Origin: Clavibacter sp. A6099 | GTDB lineage: Bacteria > Actinomycetota > Actinomycetes > Actinomycetales > Microbacteriaceae | NCBI RefSeq assembly: GCF_021919125.1 | Contig: NZ_CP083439.1 | Coordinates: forward strand, 1,426,001 to 1,490,000 | Direction of reading: 5' to 3' | DNA: 64,000 bases | In this document: one piece after another, positions 52,140-61,052 of the stretch | Layout of the letters: the number at the start of each line of letters is the position of its first letter | Position numbering within the stretch: the stretch's first letter is position 1 | Position numbers and translations under genes: made by a program | Notes under the pieces: model-generated | Told to the model about the DNA's origin: nothing | What the model saw: the letters and a program-made list of their open reading frames with translations, nothing else | Database searches by the model: none

Positions 52140-52631
52140 ATGCAGCGGATCGCCGTCGTCCCCGGATCGTTCGATCCCGTCACGCTCGGGCACCTGGACG
52201 TGATCCGCCGGGCCGCCCGCCTCTACGACGAGCTCGTCGTGCTGGTGGTGCACAACCCCGGCAAGACGCCCATGCTGCCGCTCGAGGAGCGCGTCGCCCT
52301 CATCGAGCGCGTGATCCGCGACGCCGGCCTCCCCGCGACCGTCCGTGTCGACTCCTGGGGCGCGGGCCTCCTCGTCGACTACTGCCGGCAGGTGGGCGCG
52401 ACCGTGCTCGTGAAGGGCGTCCGCTCGCAGCTCGACGTGACGTACGAGACGCCCATGGCGCTCGTGAACCGCGACCTCGCCGACGTCGAGACCGTGCTGC
52501 TGCTGCCCGATCCCGCGCACGCCCACGTGTCCAGCTCGCTCGTGCGCCAGGTCGAGGCGCTCGGCGGCGACGTCGCGCCGTACGTGCCGGAGGCGGTCGC
52601 GGAGGCGCTGGCCGTCCGGCGCGCCGGCTGA
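52140..52631 (+). CDS. coaD: Phosphopantetheine adenylyltransferase
   Basis: A 163-residue nucleotidyltransferase in coenzyme A synthesis. The N-terminal [14 protein letters not shown] contains the nucleotide-binding T/H-x-G-H motif with His18, and HVSSSLVRQ is the ISSTxIR motif that closes the active site. Length and order of motifs are normal for a hexameric bacterial PPAT. It sits 26 bp after recG but has its own leaderless -10. Confidence 0.95.
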   Translation: MQRIAVVPGSFDPVTLGHLDVIRRAARLYDELVVLVVHNPGKTPMLPLEERVALIERVIRDAGLPATVRVDSWGAGLLVDYCRQVGATVLVKGVRSQLDVTYETPMALVNRDLADVETVLLLPDPAHAHVSSSLVRQVEALGGDVAPYVPEAVAEALAVRRAG

Positions 52632-52638
52632 CGCCCCG

Positions 52639-52644
52639 TAGGAT
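52639..52644 (+). promoter_or_regulatory. -10 (TAGGAT) of the yceD-rpmF unit, leaderless
   Basis: The hexamer ends 6 nt before GTG 52651. Confidence 0.6.
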
Positions 52645-52650
52645 CTACGG

Positions 52651-53223
52651 GTGTCCAGGTTCCAGAAGACCCCATTCACGGTCCACGTGCACGACATCGT
52701 GCACCGCCCCGGGGAGATGCGCGAGCTCGACCTGACCATCGTCACCCCCGAGCGCATGGGGGAGGGCCTCATCGCCGTCCCCGCCGGCCGGGAGATGCGC
52801 GTCACCGTGCGCCTGGAGTCCCTGCACGACGGGATCCTGGTCACCGGCGAGGTCGACACGGTGGCCGACGGCCAGTCCGCGCGCACGCTCGCCGACATGC
52901 AGGAGCGTGTCCAGGTCGATTTCGCGGAGCTATTCGCGTATGGTCTTGATGAAGCTTTCGACTACCAGGTCCAGGACGAGCACGTGGACCTGGAGCCGGT
53001 CATCCGGGATGCGGTGGTCCTTTCACTGCCGTTCCAGCCCGAAGTGCCGGGCGAGGACCTCGATCTCGATCTGGGTCCCGGCATCAGCCTGGTCCTGGCG
53101 GACTCCGACCCGGAACCCGTGATCGATCAGCGCTGGGCAGCCCTGTCCGGCTTCCGAGCTTCCGAAGACAGCGGTGCGGCGCGTGAAGACGCCGACACCG
53201 AAACGCAGAGAGATGAGAGTTAG
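52651..53223 (+). CDS. DUF177 (YceD) family protein
   Basis: A 190-residue protein of the DUF177 family, whose gene almost always precedes rpmF and which has been linked in plants and bacteria to 23S rRNA accumulation. It has the central segment [22 protein letters not shown] but no CxxC pair. From about 52915 to the end the codon choice changes visibly: CTA, TAT, GGT, CTT, GAT, GAA and GCT appear in a cluster that is absent from the first half and from neighbouring genes. rpmF starts 2 bp after its stop. Confidence 0.82.
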   Translation: MSRFQKTPFTVHVHDIVHRPGEMRELDLTIVTPERMGEGLIAVPAGREMRVTVRLESLHDGILVTGEVDTVADGQSARTLADMQERVQVDFAELFAYGLDEAFDYQVQDEHVDLEPVIRDAVVLSLPFQPEVPGEDLDLDLGPGISLVLADSDPEPVIDQRWAALSGFRASEDSGAAREDADTETQRDES

Positions 53224-53225
53224 CC

Positions 53226-53429
53226 ATGGCTGTTCCCAAGAGAAAGATGTCCCGATCCAACACGCGCGCGCGTCGCTCGCAGTGGAAGGCCGAGGCTCCC
53301 ACGCTCGTCAAGACCATCGAGAACGGCAAGGTCGTCTACTCCATGCCGCACCGCGCCCGCGTGGTCGAGGACGCCGCCGGCACCCCCCTGTACATGGAGT
53401 ACAAGGGCCGCAAGGTCGCCGACGTCTAG
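53226..53429 (+). CDS. rpmF: 50S ribosomal protein L32
   Basis: A 67-residue ribosomal protein starting [20 protein letters not shown], the standard L32 opening. It has no cysteine at all, so it is the zinc-independent form; the zinc-binding form carries four Cys in the second half. A GAGAG ribosome site precedes it. The gene pairs with yceD, as in most bacteria. Confidence 0.94.
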   Translation: MAVPKRKMSRSNTRARRSQWKAEAPTLVKTIENGKVVYSMPHRARVVEDAAGTPLYMEYKGRKVADV

Positions 53430-53454
53430 TCGCGACCCGCACGGCACGTCGGAC

Positions 53455-54171
53455 ATGACCGACACCCAGGGATCCCGCGTCCACGGCGACCGCGACGCGC
53501 TCCGGCGCCTCCTCGCCGTGGACGTGAGCCCCGAGCTCCTCGAGCTCGCGCTCACCCACCGCTCGTACGCGTACGAGCACGGCGGCATCCCGCACAACGA
53601 GCGCCTCGAGTTCCTCGGCGACTCCATCCTCGGGCAGGCCGTCACGGTCATGCTCTACCTCGAGAACCCCGACCTCGACGAGGGCGAGCTCGCCAAGCGG
53701 CGCGCGAGCCTCGTCTCGAGCGTCGCCCTCGCGGAGGTCGCCACGCGCATCGGGCTCGGCAAGCACCTGCTGCTCGGCCGCGGCGAGGAGCTCACGGGCG
53801 GCCGCGCCAAGTCGTCGATCCTCGCCGACACGGTCGAGGCCATCATCGGGGCCTCGTACCTCGACGCCGGGGGAGAGGCCGCGACCGGTCTCGTGCTCCG
53901 CCTCATCGCGCCGCTCCTGGAGGACCCGGCGCGCTTCGGCGCCGCCATGGATCCGAAGACCGCGCTCCAGGAGACCGCCGCGCGCCAGGGCCTGCCCGCA
54001 CCCGTCTACGACGTGAGCGACAGCGGTCCCGACCACAGCAAGCGCTTCCACGCCGTCGTCACCGTCGGCGACGCCGTCCGCACGACGGGCGAGGGATCCA
54101 GCAAGAAGCAGGCCGAGATGACGGCCGCGCTCGAGGCGTGGACCCGCCTCGAGGCGCGCACCACGGCCTGA
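53455..54171 (+). CDS. rnc: Ribonuclease III
   Basis: A 238-residue double-strand-specific endonuclease processing rRNA and mRNAs. The nuclease domain has the signature NERLEFLGDSIL (residues 48-59, with catalytic Glu52 and Asp56) and DTVEAIIGASYLDAG; the C-terminal dsRNA-binding domain (about 165-235) ends with the GEGSSKKQAEMTAA motif. It begins 25 bp after rpmF and is followed 6 bp later by mutM. Confidence 0.95.
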   Translation: MTDTQGSRVHGDRDALRRLLAVDVSPELLELALTHRSYAYEHGGIPHNERLEFLGDSILGQAVTVMLYLENPDLDEGELAKRRASLVSSVALAEVATRIGLGKHLLLGRGEELTGGRAKSSILADTVEAIIGASYLDAGGEAATGLVLRLIAPLLEDPARFGAAMDPKTALQETAARQGLPAPVYDVSDSGPDHSKRFHAVVTVGDAVRTTGEGSSKKQAEMTAALEAWTRLEARTTA

Positions 54172-54177
54172 CCCGCG

Positions 54178-55110
54178 GTGCCCGAGCTCCCCGAGGTCGA
54201 GGTCGTCCGCGCCGGCCTGGAGCCGGCGGTCGCCGGCGCGCGCGTCACGGGCGTCGAGATCCTCGACGCGCGCTCCCTCAAGCGGCACGATCCGCTCGAG
54301 GGCGCGTTCGTCGACCTGCTCGTCGGCCGCGTGATCACCTCGGCCGTCCGCCGCGGCAAGTTCATGTGGCTGCCGCTCGAGCCCGACGCCGGACGCGACA
54401 CGACCGGCCCCCGCGCCCTCGTCACGCACCTCGGCATGAGCGGGCAGGTGCTCCTCCGCGAGCCCGGCTCCGACCCGGACGGCCTGCTGCGGATCCGCAT
54501 GGGCATCGAGCACCCGGTGCACGGCGAGCTGGTGGTCGCGTTCGTCGACCAGCGGATCTTCGGGTCGATGGCCGTCGACCGCCTCGTGCCGACACCCGAT
54601 GGGCATGCCGGTGGCCGCGGATCCCCGTCGGCGCTCGTGCCGACGCAGGTGGCGCACATCGCGCGCGACCCGCTCGACCCGGCCTTCGACGACGAGCTGC
54701 TGCTCGACCGGCTCGCGCGGCGGCGCACGGGGATCAAGCGCGCTCTCCTCGACCAGACCCTCGTGAGCGGCATCGGCAACATCTACGCGGATGAGGCGCT
54801 GTGGGCCGCGCGCATCCACTACGCGCACCCCACCGACGCCCTCGGACGCGGGCGCGCGCTGCGGCTCCTCGCCGAGGTGCGCCAGGTGCTCGCGCGGGCG
54901 CTGGCCGAGGGCGGCACGAGCTTCGACGCGCAGTACGTCAACGTCAACGGCGCGTCCGGCTACTTCTCGCACTCGCTCAACGCCTACGGTCAGCAGGGGA
55001 AGCCGTGCCCGCGCTGCGGCACGCCGATCGTGCGCGAGGCCTTCATGAACCGCGGCTCGCACCTGTGCCCGCACTGCCAGGTGCTGCCCGATCCTGACGC
55101 GGCGGCGTGA
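54178..55110 (+). CDS. mutM: Formamidopyrimidine-DNA glycosylase
   Basis: A 310-residue base-excision repair enzyme removing 8-oxoguanine. The N-terminal PELPEVEVVR provides the catalytic Pro2 and Glu3 once the initiator (GTG 54178) is removed. SGIGNIYADEALW is the helix-two-turn-helix, and the zinc finger at the C-terminus has cysteine pairs in CPRCG and CPHC. It is 6 bp downstream of rnc, in the rnc-mutM-smc order usual for actinobacteria, here interrupted before smc by an inverted GNAT gene. Confidence 0.95.
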   Translation: MPELPEVEVVRAGLEPAVAGARVTGVEILDARSLKRHDPLEGAFVDLLVGRVITSAVRRGKFMWLPLEPDAGRDTTGPRALVTHLGMSGQVLLREPGSDPDGLLRIRMGIEHPVHGELVVAFVDQRIFGSMAVDRLVPTPDGHAGGRGSPSALVPTQVAHIARDPLDPAFDDELLLDRLARRRTGIKRALLDQTLVSGIGNIYADEALWAARIHYAHPTDALGRGRALRLLAEVRQVLARALAEGGTSFDAQYVNVNGASGYFSHSLNAYGQQGKPCPRCGTPIVREAFMNRGSHLCPHCQVLPDPDAAA

Positions 55111-55122
55111 CTCGCGCGCCGG

Positions 55123-56241
55123 TCAGCGCGCCGGTGCGACCTCCCGCAGCCAGCTCCCGCTCGTGCCCACGTGCCGGAAGCCCAGCGCCTCGTTCACCGC
55201 GAGCATCGGGCGGTTCTCGTCGGCGTTCCAGGTGACGACGCGGTCCGCCTCCGGTGCCTCGCGCGCCAGGAGCAGCAGGTTCTCGACCTTGAGGAGCATG
55301 CCCAGGCGGTGGCCGCGGTGCTCGGCCAGCACGAGCGTGTCCTGCTGGTAGGTGTAGGCGTGGCCGTCGGAGCGGCGCCCGCTGGGGGAGACGGCGATCT
55401 CCGTGAAGCCCACGAGCCGGCCCGTCGCCACGTGCAGGGCCGCCGTGGTGAGCCCCGTGCGTCCGGCTGACGCGCGCCGCGCCTCCGCCTCGCGGATCCG
55501 GCCGGCGTCCCACGCGTCCTCCGACTGCGGGAGGTCGCCCTGCGGGGTGTCGGTCGACATGCGCGTGTGCAGCACGGCGAGGTCGTCGAGCAGGTGCTCG
55601 GGCGTCGCGTCCACCCACGAGACCACGCGGTACGCGTCGCCGGCGGCACCGCGGGCGTCGGCGCGGTGGCCGGCGAGCGTCGGGGCCGCCTCCACGGTGT
55701 CGAGCGAGCTCGTGCGCGCGGTCTGGCCGAGGCGGTAGCCGGCGTCGACGGCGAAGCGCGAGGAGGGGTCGTCGGCGCCGACCGCGCCGATGCCCGTCGG
55801 AGAGGGGATGGGTGATCCGTTCGCCTCGGCGCGGTGCATCGTGAAGCCCATGAGCGTCCGGCAGCCGTCGTCGAGGGCGATCCGCTCGACGCGCTCCCGC
55901 AGCGCCCGGCCGATCCCGTGGCGCCGGTGCTCGGGGATCACGGACACCGCGACGTCGGACGTCTCGGGGTCGTGCAGCCAGGTCGTGAGGAGCCCCCGGC
56001 CGACGATCCGGCCGTCCACGCGCGCGGCGAAGAGGCGCTTCCGCACGTGCGCCACGTCGGCGTAGTCGGCGATCAGCTCCTGCGGCAGCCAGACGAACGC
56101 GTCGTGCCCGAGGTCGTGCGACTGCGCGCGGTTGACGACGTCGGTGAGGGCCACGAAGTCGTCCCAGCCCTCCGCGCCGACCGCGACGGGCGGGCGGACC
56201 TCCTCCACGGCGAAGCGGCGGACGTCGGCTTCGTGCGGCAT
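55123..56241 (-). CDS. Tandem GNAT acetyltransferase
   Basis: A 372-residue protein with two acetyltransferase halves. The first (about residues 20-190) has the acetyl-CoA loop IPEHRRHGIGRALRE; the second (about 210-370) has LAEHRGHRLGMLLK and ends WLREVA. The second half retains the motif and could be the active one. Tandem GNATs include mycothiol synthase, but the identity of this protein is not clear and it could act on other amines. It is transcribed against mutM and smc, from TACCGT (56297-56292), with a GAGGGAG ribosome site. Confidence 0.82.
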   Translation of the reverse strand: MPHEADVRRFAVEEVRPPVAVGAEGWDDFVALTDVVNRAQSHDLGHDAFVWLPQELIADYADVAHVRKRLFAARVDGRIVGRGLLTTWLHDPETSDVAVSVIPEHRRHGIGRALRERVERIALDDGCRTLMGFTMHRAEANGSPIPSPTGIGAVGADDPSSRFAVDAGYRLGQTARTSSLDTVEAAPTLAGHRADARGAAGDAYRVVSWVDATPEHLLDDLAVLHTRMSTDTPQGDLPQSEDAWDAGRIREAEARRASAGRTGLTTAALHVATGRLVGFTEIAVSPSGRRSDGHAYTYQQDTLVLAEHRGHRLGMLLKVENLLLLAREAPEADRVVTWNADENRPMLAVNEALGFRHVGTSGSWLREVAPAR

Positions 56242-56291
56242 GGTCGGCTCCCTCGTCGGCGCGCGCCGCCGGGACCGGCCCGCGCCCTCCC

Positions 56292-56297
56292 ACGGTA
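56292..56297 (-). promoter_or_regulatory. -10 (TACCGT) of the tandem GNAT gene
   Basis: On the minus strand the hexamer predicts a leader of about 45 nt before ATG 56241. Confidence 0.4.
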
Positions 56298-56358
56298 GCG
56301 GCGGCCCGCCGGACGGGGCGTCCCGCGCGCGGCTCCCGGCGGCTGCCCGCCCGTCCGG

Positions 56359-56364
56359 TACCGT
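56359..56364 (+). promoter_or_regulatory. -10 (TACCGT) of smc
   Basis: The hexamer lies 33 nt before the smc GTG (56398), which has a GAGGAGGG ribosome site 8 nt upstream, so smc is not leaderless. Confidence 0.45.
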
Positions 56365-56397
56365 GATCGAGACCATCACGCGAGGAGGGCGACGGGC

Positions 56398-59300
56398 GTG
56401 CACCTGAAGAGCCTGACCCTCAAGGGGTTCAAGTCGTTCGCGCAGCCGACCACGTTCCAGTTCGAGACCGGGGTGACCTGCGTCGTCGGGCCGAACGGAT
56501 CCGGCAAGTCGAACGTCGTCGACGCCCTCGCCTGGGTCATGGGCGAGCAGGGCGCCAAGACCCTCCGCGGCGGCAAGATGGAGGACGTCATCTTCGCCGG
56601 CACCTCGACGCGCGGCCCGCTCGGCCGTGCCGAGGTCACGCTCACGATCGACAACGCCGACGGCGCGCTCCCCATCGACTACACCGAGGTCGCGATCCGC
56701 CGCACGCTGTTCCGCAACGGAGGCAGCGAGTACGCGATCAACGGCACGTCCTGCCGGCTGCTCGACGTGCAGGAGCTGCTGAGCGACTCCGGGCTCGGCC
56801 GCGAGATGCACGTCATCGTCGGCCAGGGCCGCCTCGACAACGTCCTGCGCGCCACCCCCGAGGAGCGGCGCGGCTTCATCGAGGAGGCCGCGGGGATCCT
56901 CAAGCACCGCCGCCGCAAGGAGCGCACCCTCCGCAAGCTCGAGGGCATGCAGGCCAACCTCACGCGGCTGAACGACCTGGCCGGGGAGATCCGCCGCCAG
57001 CTCAAGCCGCTCGGGCGGCAGGCGGAGGTCGCGCGCCAGGCGCAGACCGTGGCCGCCGAAGTCCGCGACGCCCGCGCGCGGCTGGTGGCCGACGAGGTCG
57101 TGACCCTCCGGCGCGCGCTCGCGGAGCACACGCGCACCGAGGAGGAGCGCACGACCGAGCGGATGGTGCTGCAGGAGAAGCTCGATCGAGCGGTCATCCG
57201 GTCCGAGCGCATCGTCGAGGAGCAGGAGGGCGACGAGGTGGACGGCGCCCGCCGCACGGCCTTCGCGCTGGAGCAGGTGCAGGAGCGCCTGCGCAACCTG
57301 CTGTCGCTCGCGCAGCAACGGCTCGCGCTCCTCGGATCCGCCGACGACGCGCCCGAGACCGCGGCGGGCACGACGCCCGGGCAGGTGCAGGAGTCCCGCG
57401 ATGAGGCGGAGCGGCTGGTCGCCCTGATCGCGGAGGCCGAGGCGGGCTGGGCATCCGCACGGCAGGCGACCGCGGCGGCCCGGCAGGCGCTCGACGCGCT
57501 CGACGAGGAGATCCAGGCCCAGAGCGCGCTCGTCTCCCGGCACGACCTCGAGATCGCGGGGCTGACGGGTCGGGCCGAGACCGCGGGATCCCGGCTGGCC
57601 GCGGTCCGCGGAGAGGTCCTCCGCCAGCAGAACGCGCTCGACGCCGCGCGGGCCCGTCTCGCCGCCGCCGAGGCCGAGCGGGAGCGCGGCGAGGCGGAGG
57701 GCGAGGCCGACGAGCAGGGTGGATCCGAGCTGACGCGCGCCTACGAGGACGCGCAGGCCGACGTCGCCAGCGAGGAATCCGCGATCGAGGCCGTGCGCGA
57801 GGAGCTGCACGCGAAGGAGCGGGAGCGCGACGCCCTGGCCGCGCGCGAGCAGGCCCTCGCGAGCGCGCTCGACCAGCGCGACGGATCCAGCGACCTCGTC
57901 GCCGCGGGCCTGCCCGGCATCCGCGGCCTCCTCGCCGAGCACGTGCACGTGCAGCCCGGCTACGAGGCCGCCGTCGCCGCCGCGCTCGGCTCCCTCGCCG
58001 ACGCCGTGCTCGCCGAGACGCTCGACGACGCGGTCGCCGCCCTCCGGCGCGCGGTCGACGACGACCTGGGGCGCGTCGAGGTGGTCGTGGCCGGATCCGC
58101 CGACGCGCAGGTCTCCGAGCCGTCATCCGCCGGCCCCGCCGGCCCCGTCGCCGCGGCCTCCGTGGTCGACGCGCCGGACGGCGTGCGGCGCATCCTCGCG
58201 GACGTCGTCTTCGTCGACGGCCTCGCGGAGGCGGTCGCCCTCCTCGACGGACGGGACGCTCCCGCCACGGCCATCACCCGCGTGGGCGAGGTCGTGTCGG
58301 CGCACGTGCTGCGCGGCGGATCCGGTGCCACCCGCTCCAAGCTCGAGCTCGTCGCCGCTCGTGACGCCGCGGCGACGACGCTGACCGACGTCCGTGCCCG
58401 CATCGACGACCTGCAGGTGGATCTCGCGGCGGGCCGGGAGCGCCTCCGTGCCGCCCGGGAGCGCGCGTCCACGGCGCTCGGCGGGCTGCGCGAGGCGGAC
58501 GCGCGCCTCGCCGCCCATGCCGAGCGCCTCAGCCGCTCCCGCGCGCAGGCCGAGTCCGCGGCCGCGGAGCTCGCCCGCGTGCAGCGCGGCCTCGACCTGG
58601 CGAGCGCGTCCGTCGACGAGGCCGTCGCCGCGTCCGACGTCGCCCGTCGCGCGCTCGACGAGGTCCGATCCCGTCCGCGGCCCGTGCTCGACGCGAGCGG
58701 CCGCGACGCGCTCGTCGCCGAGTGGGAGGCCGCGCGCGAGGCCGAGATCGAGGCGCGCCTGCAGGTCGAGACGGCCCGCGAGCGCGTGCGGGCGGAGCAG
58801 GAGCGCACGGTCGCGCTCGAGCGCCGCCTGGCCGCGGAGCGCGCCGCCGCCGAGGAGGCCGCCCGCCGCCAGGTGATCCGCCGCCGTCAGATCGCGCGGG
58901 CCGCATCCGTCGCCGAGGCCCTGCCCGCCGTGGTGCGCGCCGCCGACCGCAGCACCGCGGAGGCGCGTCTCGTGCTCGCCCGCGCGGAGGAGGCCAGGGC
59001 CGGCCGGAACGCCGAGCTGGTGGCGCTCCGCCGGGAGGAGGCCGAGCTGCGCGCGCGCCTGCACGGCATCACCGAGGACGTGCACGGACTCGAGCTGCAG
59101 ATCTACGAGAAGCGCCTGCAGGTGTCGCAGCTGCTCGAGCGCGCCGCGAGCGAGCTCGGACTGGGGGAGGAGGTGCTCGTGGCCGAGTACGGACCCGACG
59201 TGCCGGTGCCCGAGGAGGCGCCGCTGCCGCCGCGGCAGCGTCCGCTCGCGCAGGCGGATGAGGGCGGCGGCGATGCCGAGGCCGATCCCGACGATGCGGC

Positions 59301-60156
59301 CGCGTCGGCGGAGGCGCCCGACCCGAGCGCGGAGACGTCCGGGCCGGCCGACGAGGCGGACGACGAGGACGACGCCGCGGATCCCGTCCCCACCCGCCCC
59401 TTCGACCGCGAGGAGCAGCACGCCCGTCTCCAGGTCGCGGAGCGGAAGCTCGCCCAGCTCGGCCGCGTGAACCCGCTCGCCCTCGAGGAGTTCGCCGCGC
59501 TCGAGCAGCGACACCTGTTCCTCACCGAGCAGCTCGCCGACCTGACCGCGACGCGCAAGGACCTGCTCACGATCATCGACGACATCGACCGCACCATGCA
59601 GGGCGTCTTCGCCGACGCCTTCGAGGACACCCGGGCGGCGTTCGACCGCGTCTTCCCGATCCTCTTCCCGGGCGGCACGGGCAGCATCCACCTCACCGAT
59701 CCCGAGCAGCTGCTCACCACGGGCATCGAGGTGAGCGTGCGCCCCGCGGGCAAGCGCATCGAGCGCCTGTCGCTCCTGTCCGGCGGGGAGCGCTCGCTCG
59801 CGGCCGTCGCCCTGCTCATCGCGATCTTCACCGCCCGACCGAGCCCGTTCTACATCATGGACGAGGTCGAGGCGGCCCTCGACGACGCCAACCTCGGCCG
59901 CCTGCTCACGATCCTCGAGCAGCTCCGCGACACCTCGCAGCTCATCGTCATCACCCACCAGAAGCGCACGATGGAGATCGCCGACGCGCTGTACGGCGTC
60001 TCGATGCGGCAGGACGGCGTGAGCGCGGTCGTCGGACAGCGCGTGAGCCGCGACGCCCGCCCCGACACGGCACCCGGATCCGCGGGCGAGGACGAGCCCG
60101 AGGGCGCGCCCGCGACCCAGCAGGAGCCCGCCGCCGAGGAGCAGGCCGCCTCCTGA
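56398..60156 (+). CDS. smc: Chromosome segregation protein SMC
   Basis: A 1,252-residue condensin ATPase organising and segregating the chromosome. Walker A is GPNGSGKS at residues 31-38; a first coiled-coil arm runs from about 165 to 500; the hinge lies about 500-655, with LPGIRGLLAEHVHVQPGYE; the second arm follows; the signature LSGGERSLAA begins at residue 1127 and Walker B FYIMDEVEAALD at 1151. An acidic low-complexity stretch (about 940-1007) interrupts the second arm. The start is a GTG with a strong ribosome site. The C-terminus past 1200 is Glu/Ala-rich. Confidence 0.96.
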   Translation: MHLKSLTLKGFKSFAQPTTFQFETGVTCVVGPNGSGKSNVVDALAWVMGEQGAKTLRGGKMEDVIFAGTSTRGPLGRAEVTLTIDNADGALPIDYTEVAIRRTLFRNGGSEYAINGTSCRLLDVQELLSDSGLGREMHVIVGQGRLDNVLRATPEERRGFIEEAAGILKHRRRKERTLRKLEGMQANLTRLNDLAGEIRRQLKPLGRQAEVARQAQTVAAEVRDARARLVADEVVTLRRALAEHTRTEEERTTERMVLQEKLDRAVIRSERIVEEQEGDEVDGARRTAFALEQVQERLRNLLSLAQQRLALLGSADDAPETAAGTTPGQVQESRDEAERLVALIAEAEAGWASARQATAAARQALDALDEEIQAQSALVSRHDLEIAGLTGRAETAGSRLAAVRGEVLRQQNALDAARARLAAAEAERERGEAEGEADEQGGSELTRAYEDAQADVASEESAIEAVREELHAKERERDALAAREQALASALDQRDGSSDLVAAGLPGIRGLLAEHVHVQPGYEAAVAAALGSLADAVLAETLDDAVAALRRAVDDDLGRVEVVVAGSADAQVSEPSSAGPAGPVAAASVVDAPDGVRRILADVVFVDGLAEAVALLDGRDAPATAITRVGEVVSAHVLRGGSGATRSKLELVAARDAAATTLTDVRARIDDLQVDLAAGRERLRAARERASTALGGLREADARLAAHAERLSRSRAQAESAAAELARVQRGLDLASASVDEAVAASDVARRALDEVRSRPRPVLDASGRDALVAEWEAAREAEIEARLQVETARERVRAEQERTVALERRLAAERAAAEEAARRQVIRRRQIARAASVAEALPAVVRAADRSTAEARLVLARAEEARAGRNAELVALRREEAELRARLHGITEDVHGLELQIYEKRLQVSQLLERAASELGLGEEVLVAEYGPDVPVPEEAPLPPRQRPLAQADEGGGDAEADPDDAAASAEAPDPSAETSGPADEADDEDDAADPVPTRPFDREEQHARLQVAERKLAQLGRVNPLALEEFAALEQRHLFLTEQLADLTATRKDLLTIIDDIDRTMQGVFADAFEDTRAAFDRVFPILFPGGTGSIHLTDPEQLLTTGIEVSVRPAGKRIERLSLLSGGERSLAAVALLIAIFTARPSPFYIMDEVEAALDDANLGRLLTILEQLRDTSQLIVITHQKRTMEIADALYGVSMRQDGVSAVVGQRVSRDARPDTAPGSAGEDEPEGAPATQQEPAAEEQAAS

Positions 60157-60164
60157 CCCGCGGC

Positions 60165-60170
60165 TACGCT
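60165..60170 (+). promoter_or_regulatory. -10 (TACGCT) of ftsY, leaderless
   Basis: The hexamer ends 6 nt before ATG 60177. Confidence 0.6.
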
Positions 60171-60176
60171 GGGCAC

Positions 60177-61052
60177 ATGGCAGCCCGCACCCCCTGGTCC
60201 CTCTCCGGCGCGCTCCGCGGGATGTTCGCGAAGCCGACGATCGACGAGACCACGTGGGACGACCTCGAGACCGCCCTCATCACCGCGGACTTCGGCCCCG
60301 ACGTCACCGAGGCCACCATCGACGACCTCCGCCAGAAGGTCGAGCGCTACCGCACGACCGACCCGCGCGACCTCCAGCGCATGCTCCGCGAGAGCATCGA
60401 GGAGCGCCTGGCGAAGCACGACCCGACGTTGAAGCTCAGCGCCCGCCCCGCCGTGATCCTCGTCGTCGGCGTCAACGGCGTCGGCAAGACCACCACCATC
60501 GGCAAGTTCGCGAAGTTCCTCCGCAACTACGGCCGCACTGTCGTCGTGGGCGCGGCCGACACGTTCCGCGCCGCCGCCGTCGACCAGCTGGCGACCTGGG
60601 CCGAGCGCGCCGGCGCCGAGATCGTGCGCCCGCAGCAGCCCGGCCAGGATCCCGCGAGCGTCGCCTTCCAGACCGTGGAGCACGCGATGCGCACGGGCAC
60701 CGAGATGGTCATCATCGACACCGCCGGCCGCCTGCACACGAAGGGCGGGCTCATGGACGAGCTGTCGAAGATCCGTCGCGTGGTCGAGAAGCAGTCGCCC
60801 ATCGCCGAGGTGCTGCTGGTGCTCGACGCGACGACCGGCCAGAACGGGCTCGCGCAGGCGCAGGCGTTCATCGAGCACGGCGGGGTCACGGGCCTCGTCA
60901 TCACGAAGCTCGACGGATCCGCGAAGGGCGGCTTCATCCTCAACGTGCAGGAGCGCACGGGCATCCCCATCAAGCTCATCGGCCAGGGCGAGGGCATCGG
61001 CGACCTCACGGGCTTCACCCCCCACGTCTTCGCGCAGAACCTGGTCGGCTGA
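60177..61052 (+). CDS. ftsY: Signal recognition particle receptor FtsY
   Basis: A 291-residue SRP GTPase. It consists of the NG domain only: G1 GVNGVGKTTT at residues 98-107, DTFRAAA, DTAGR and TKLDG are all present, but the long acidic A domain of many FtsY proteins is missing, so membrane contact must come from the amphipathic N-terminal helix (WSLSGALRGMF). The extreme C-terminus [10 protein letters not shown] is encoded by the first unit of a 67-bp tandem array that continues after the stop. It is separated from ffh, its partner, only by that array. Confidence 0.96.
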   Translation: MAARTPWSLSGALRGMFAKPTIDETTWDDLETALITADFGPDVTEATIDDLRQKVERYRTTDPRDLQRMLRESIEERLAKHDPTLKLSARPAVILVVGVNGVGKTTTIGKFAKFLRNYGRTVVVGAADTFRAAAVDQLATWAERAGAEIVRPQQPGQDPASVAFQTVEHAMRTGTEMVIIDTAGRLHTKGGLMDELSKIRRVVEKQSPIAEVLLVLDATTGQNGLAQAQAFIEHGGVTGLVITKLDGSAKGGFILNVQERTGIPIKLIGQGEGIGDLTGFTPHVFAQNLVG

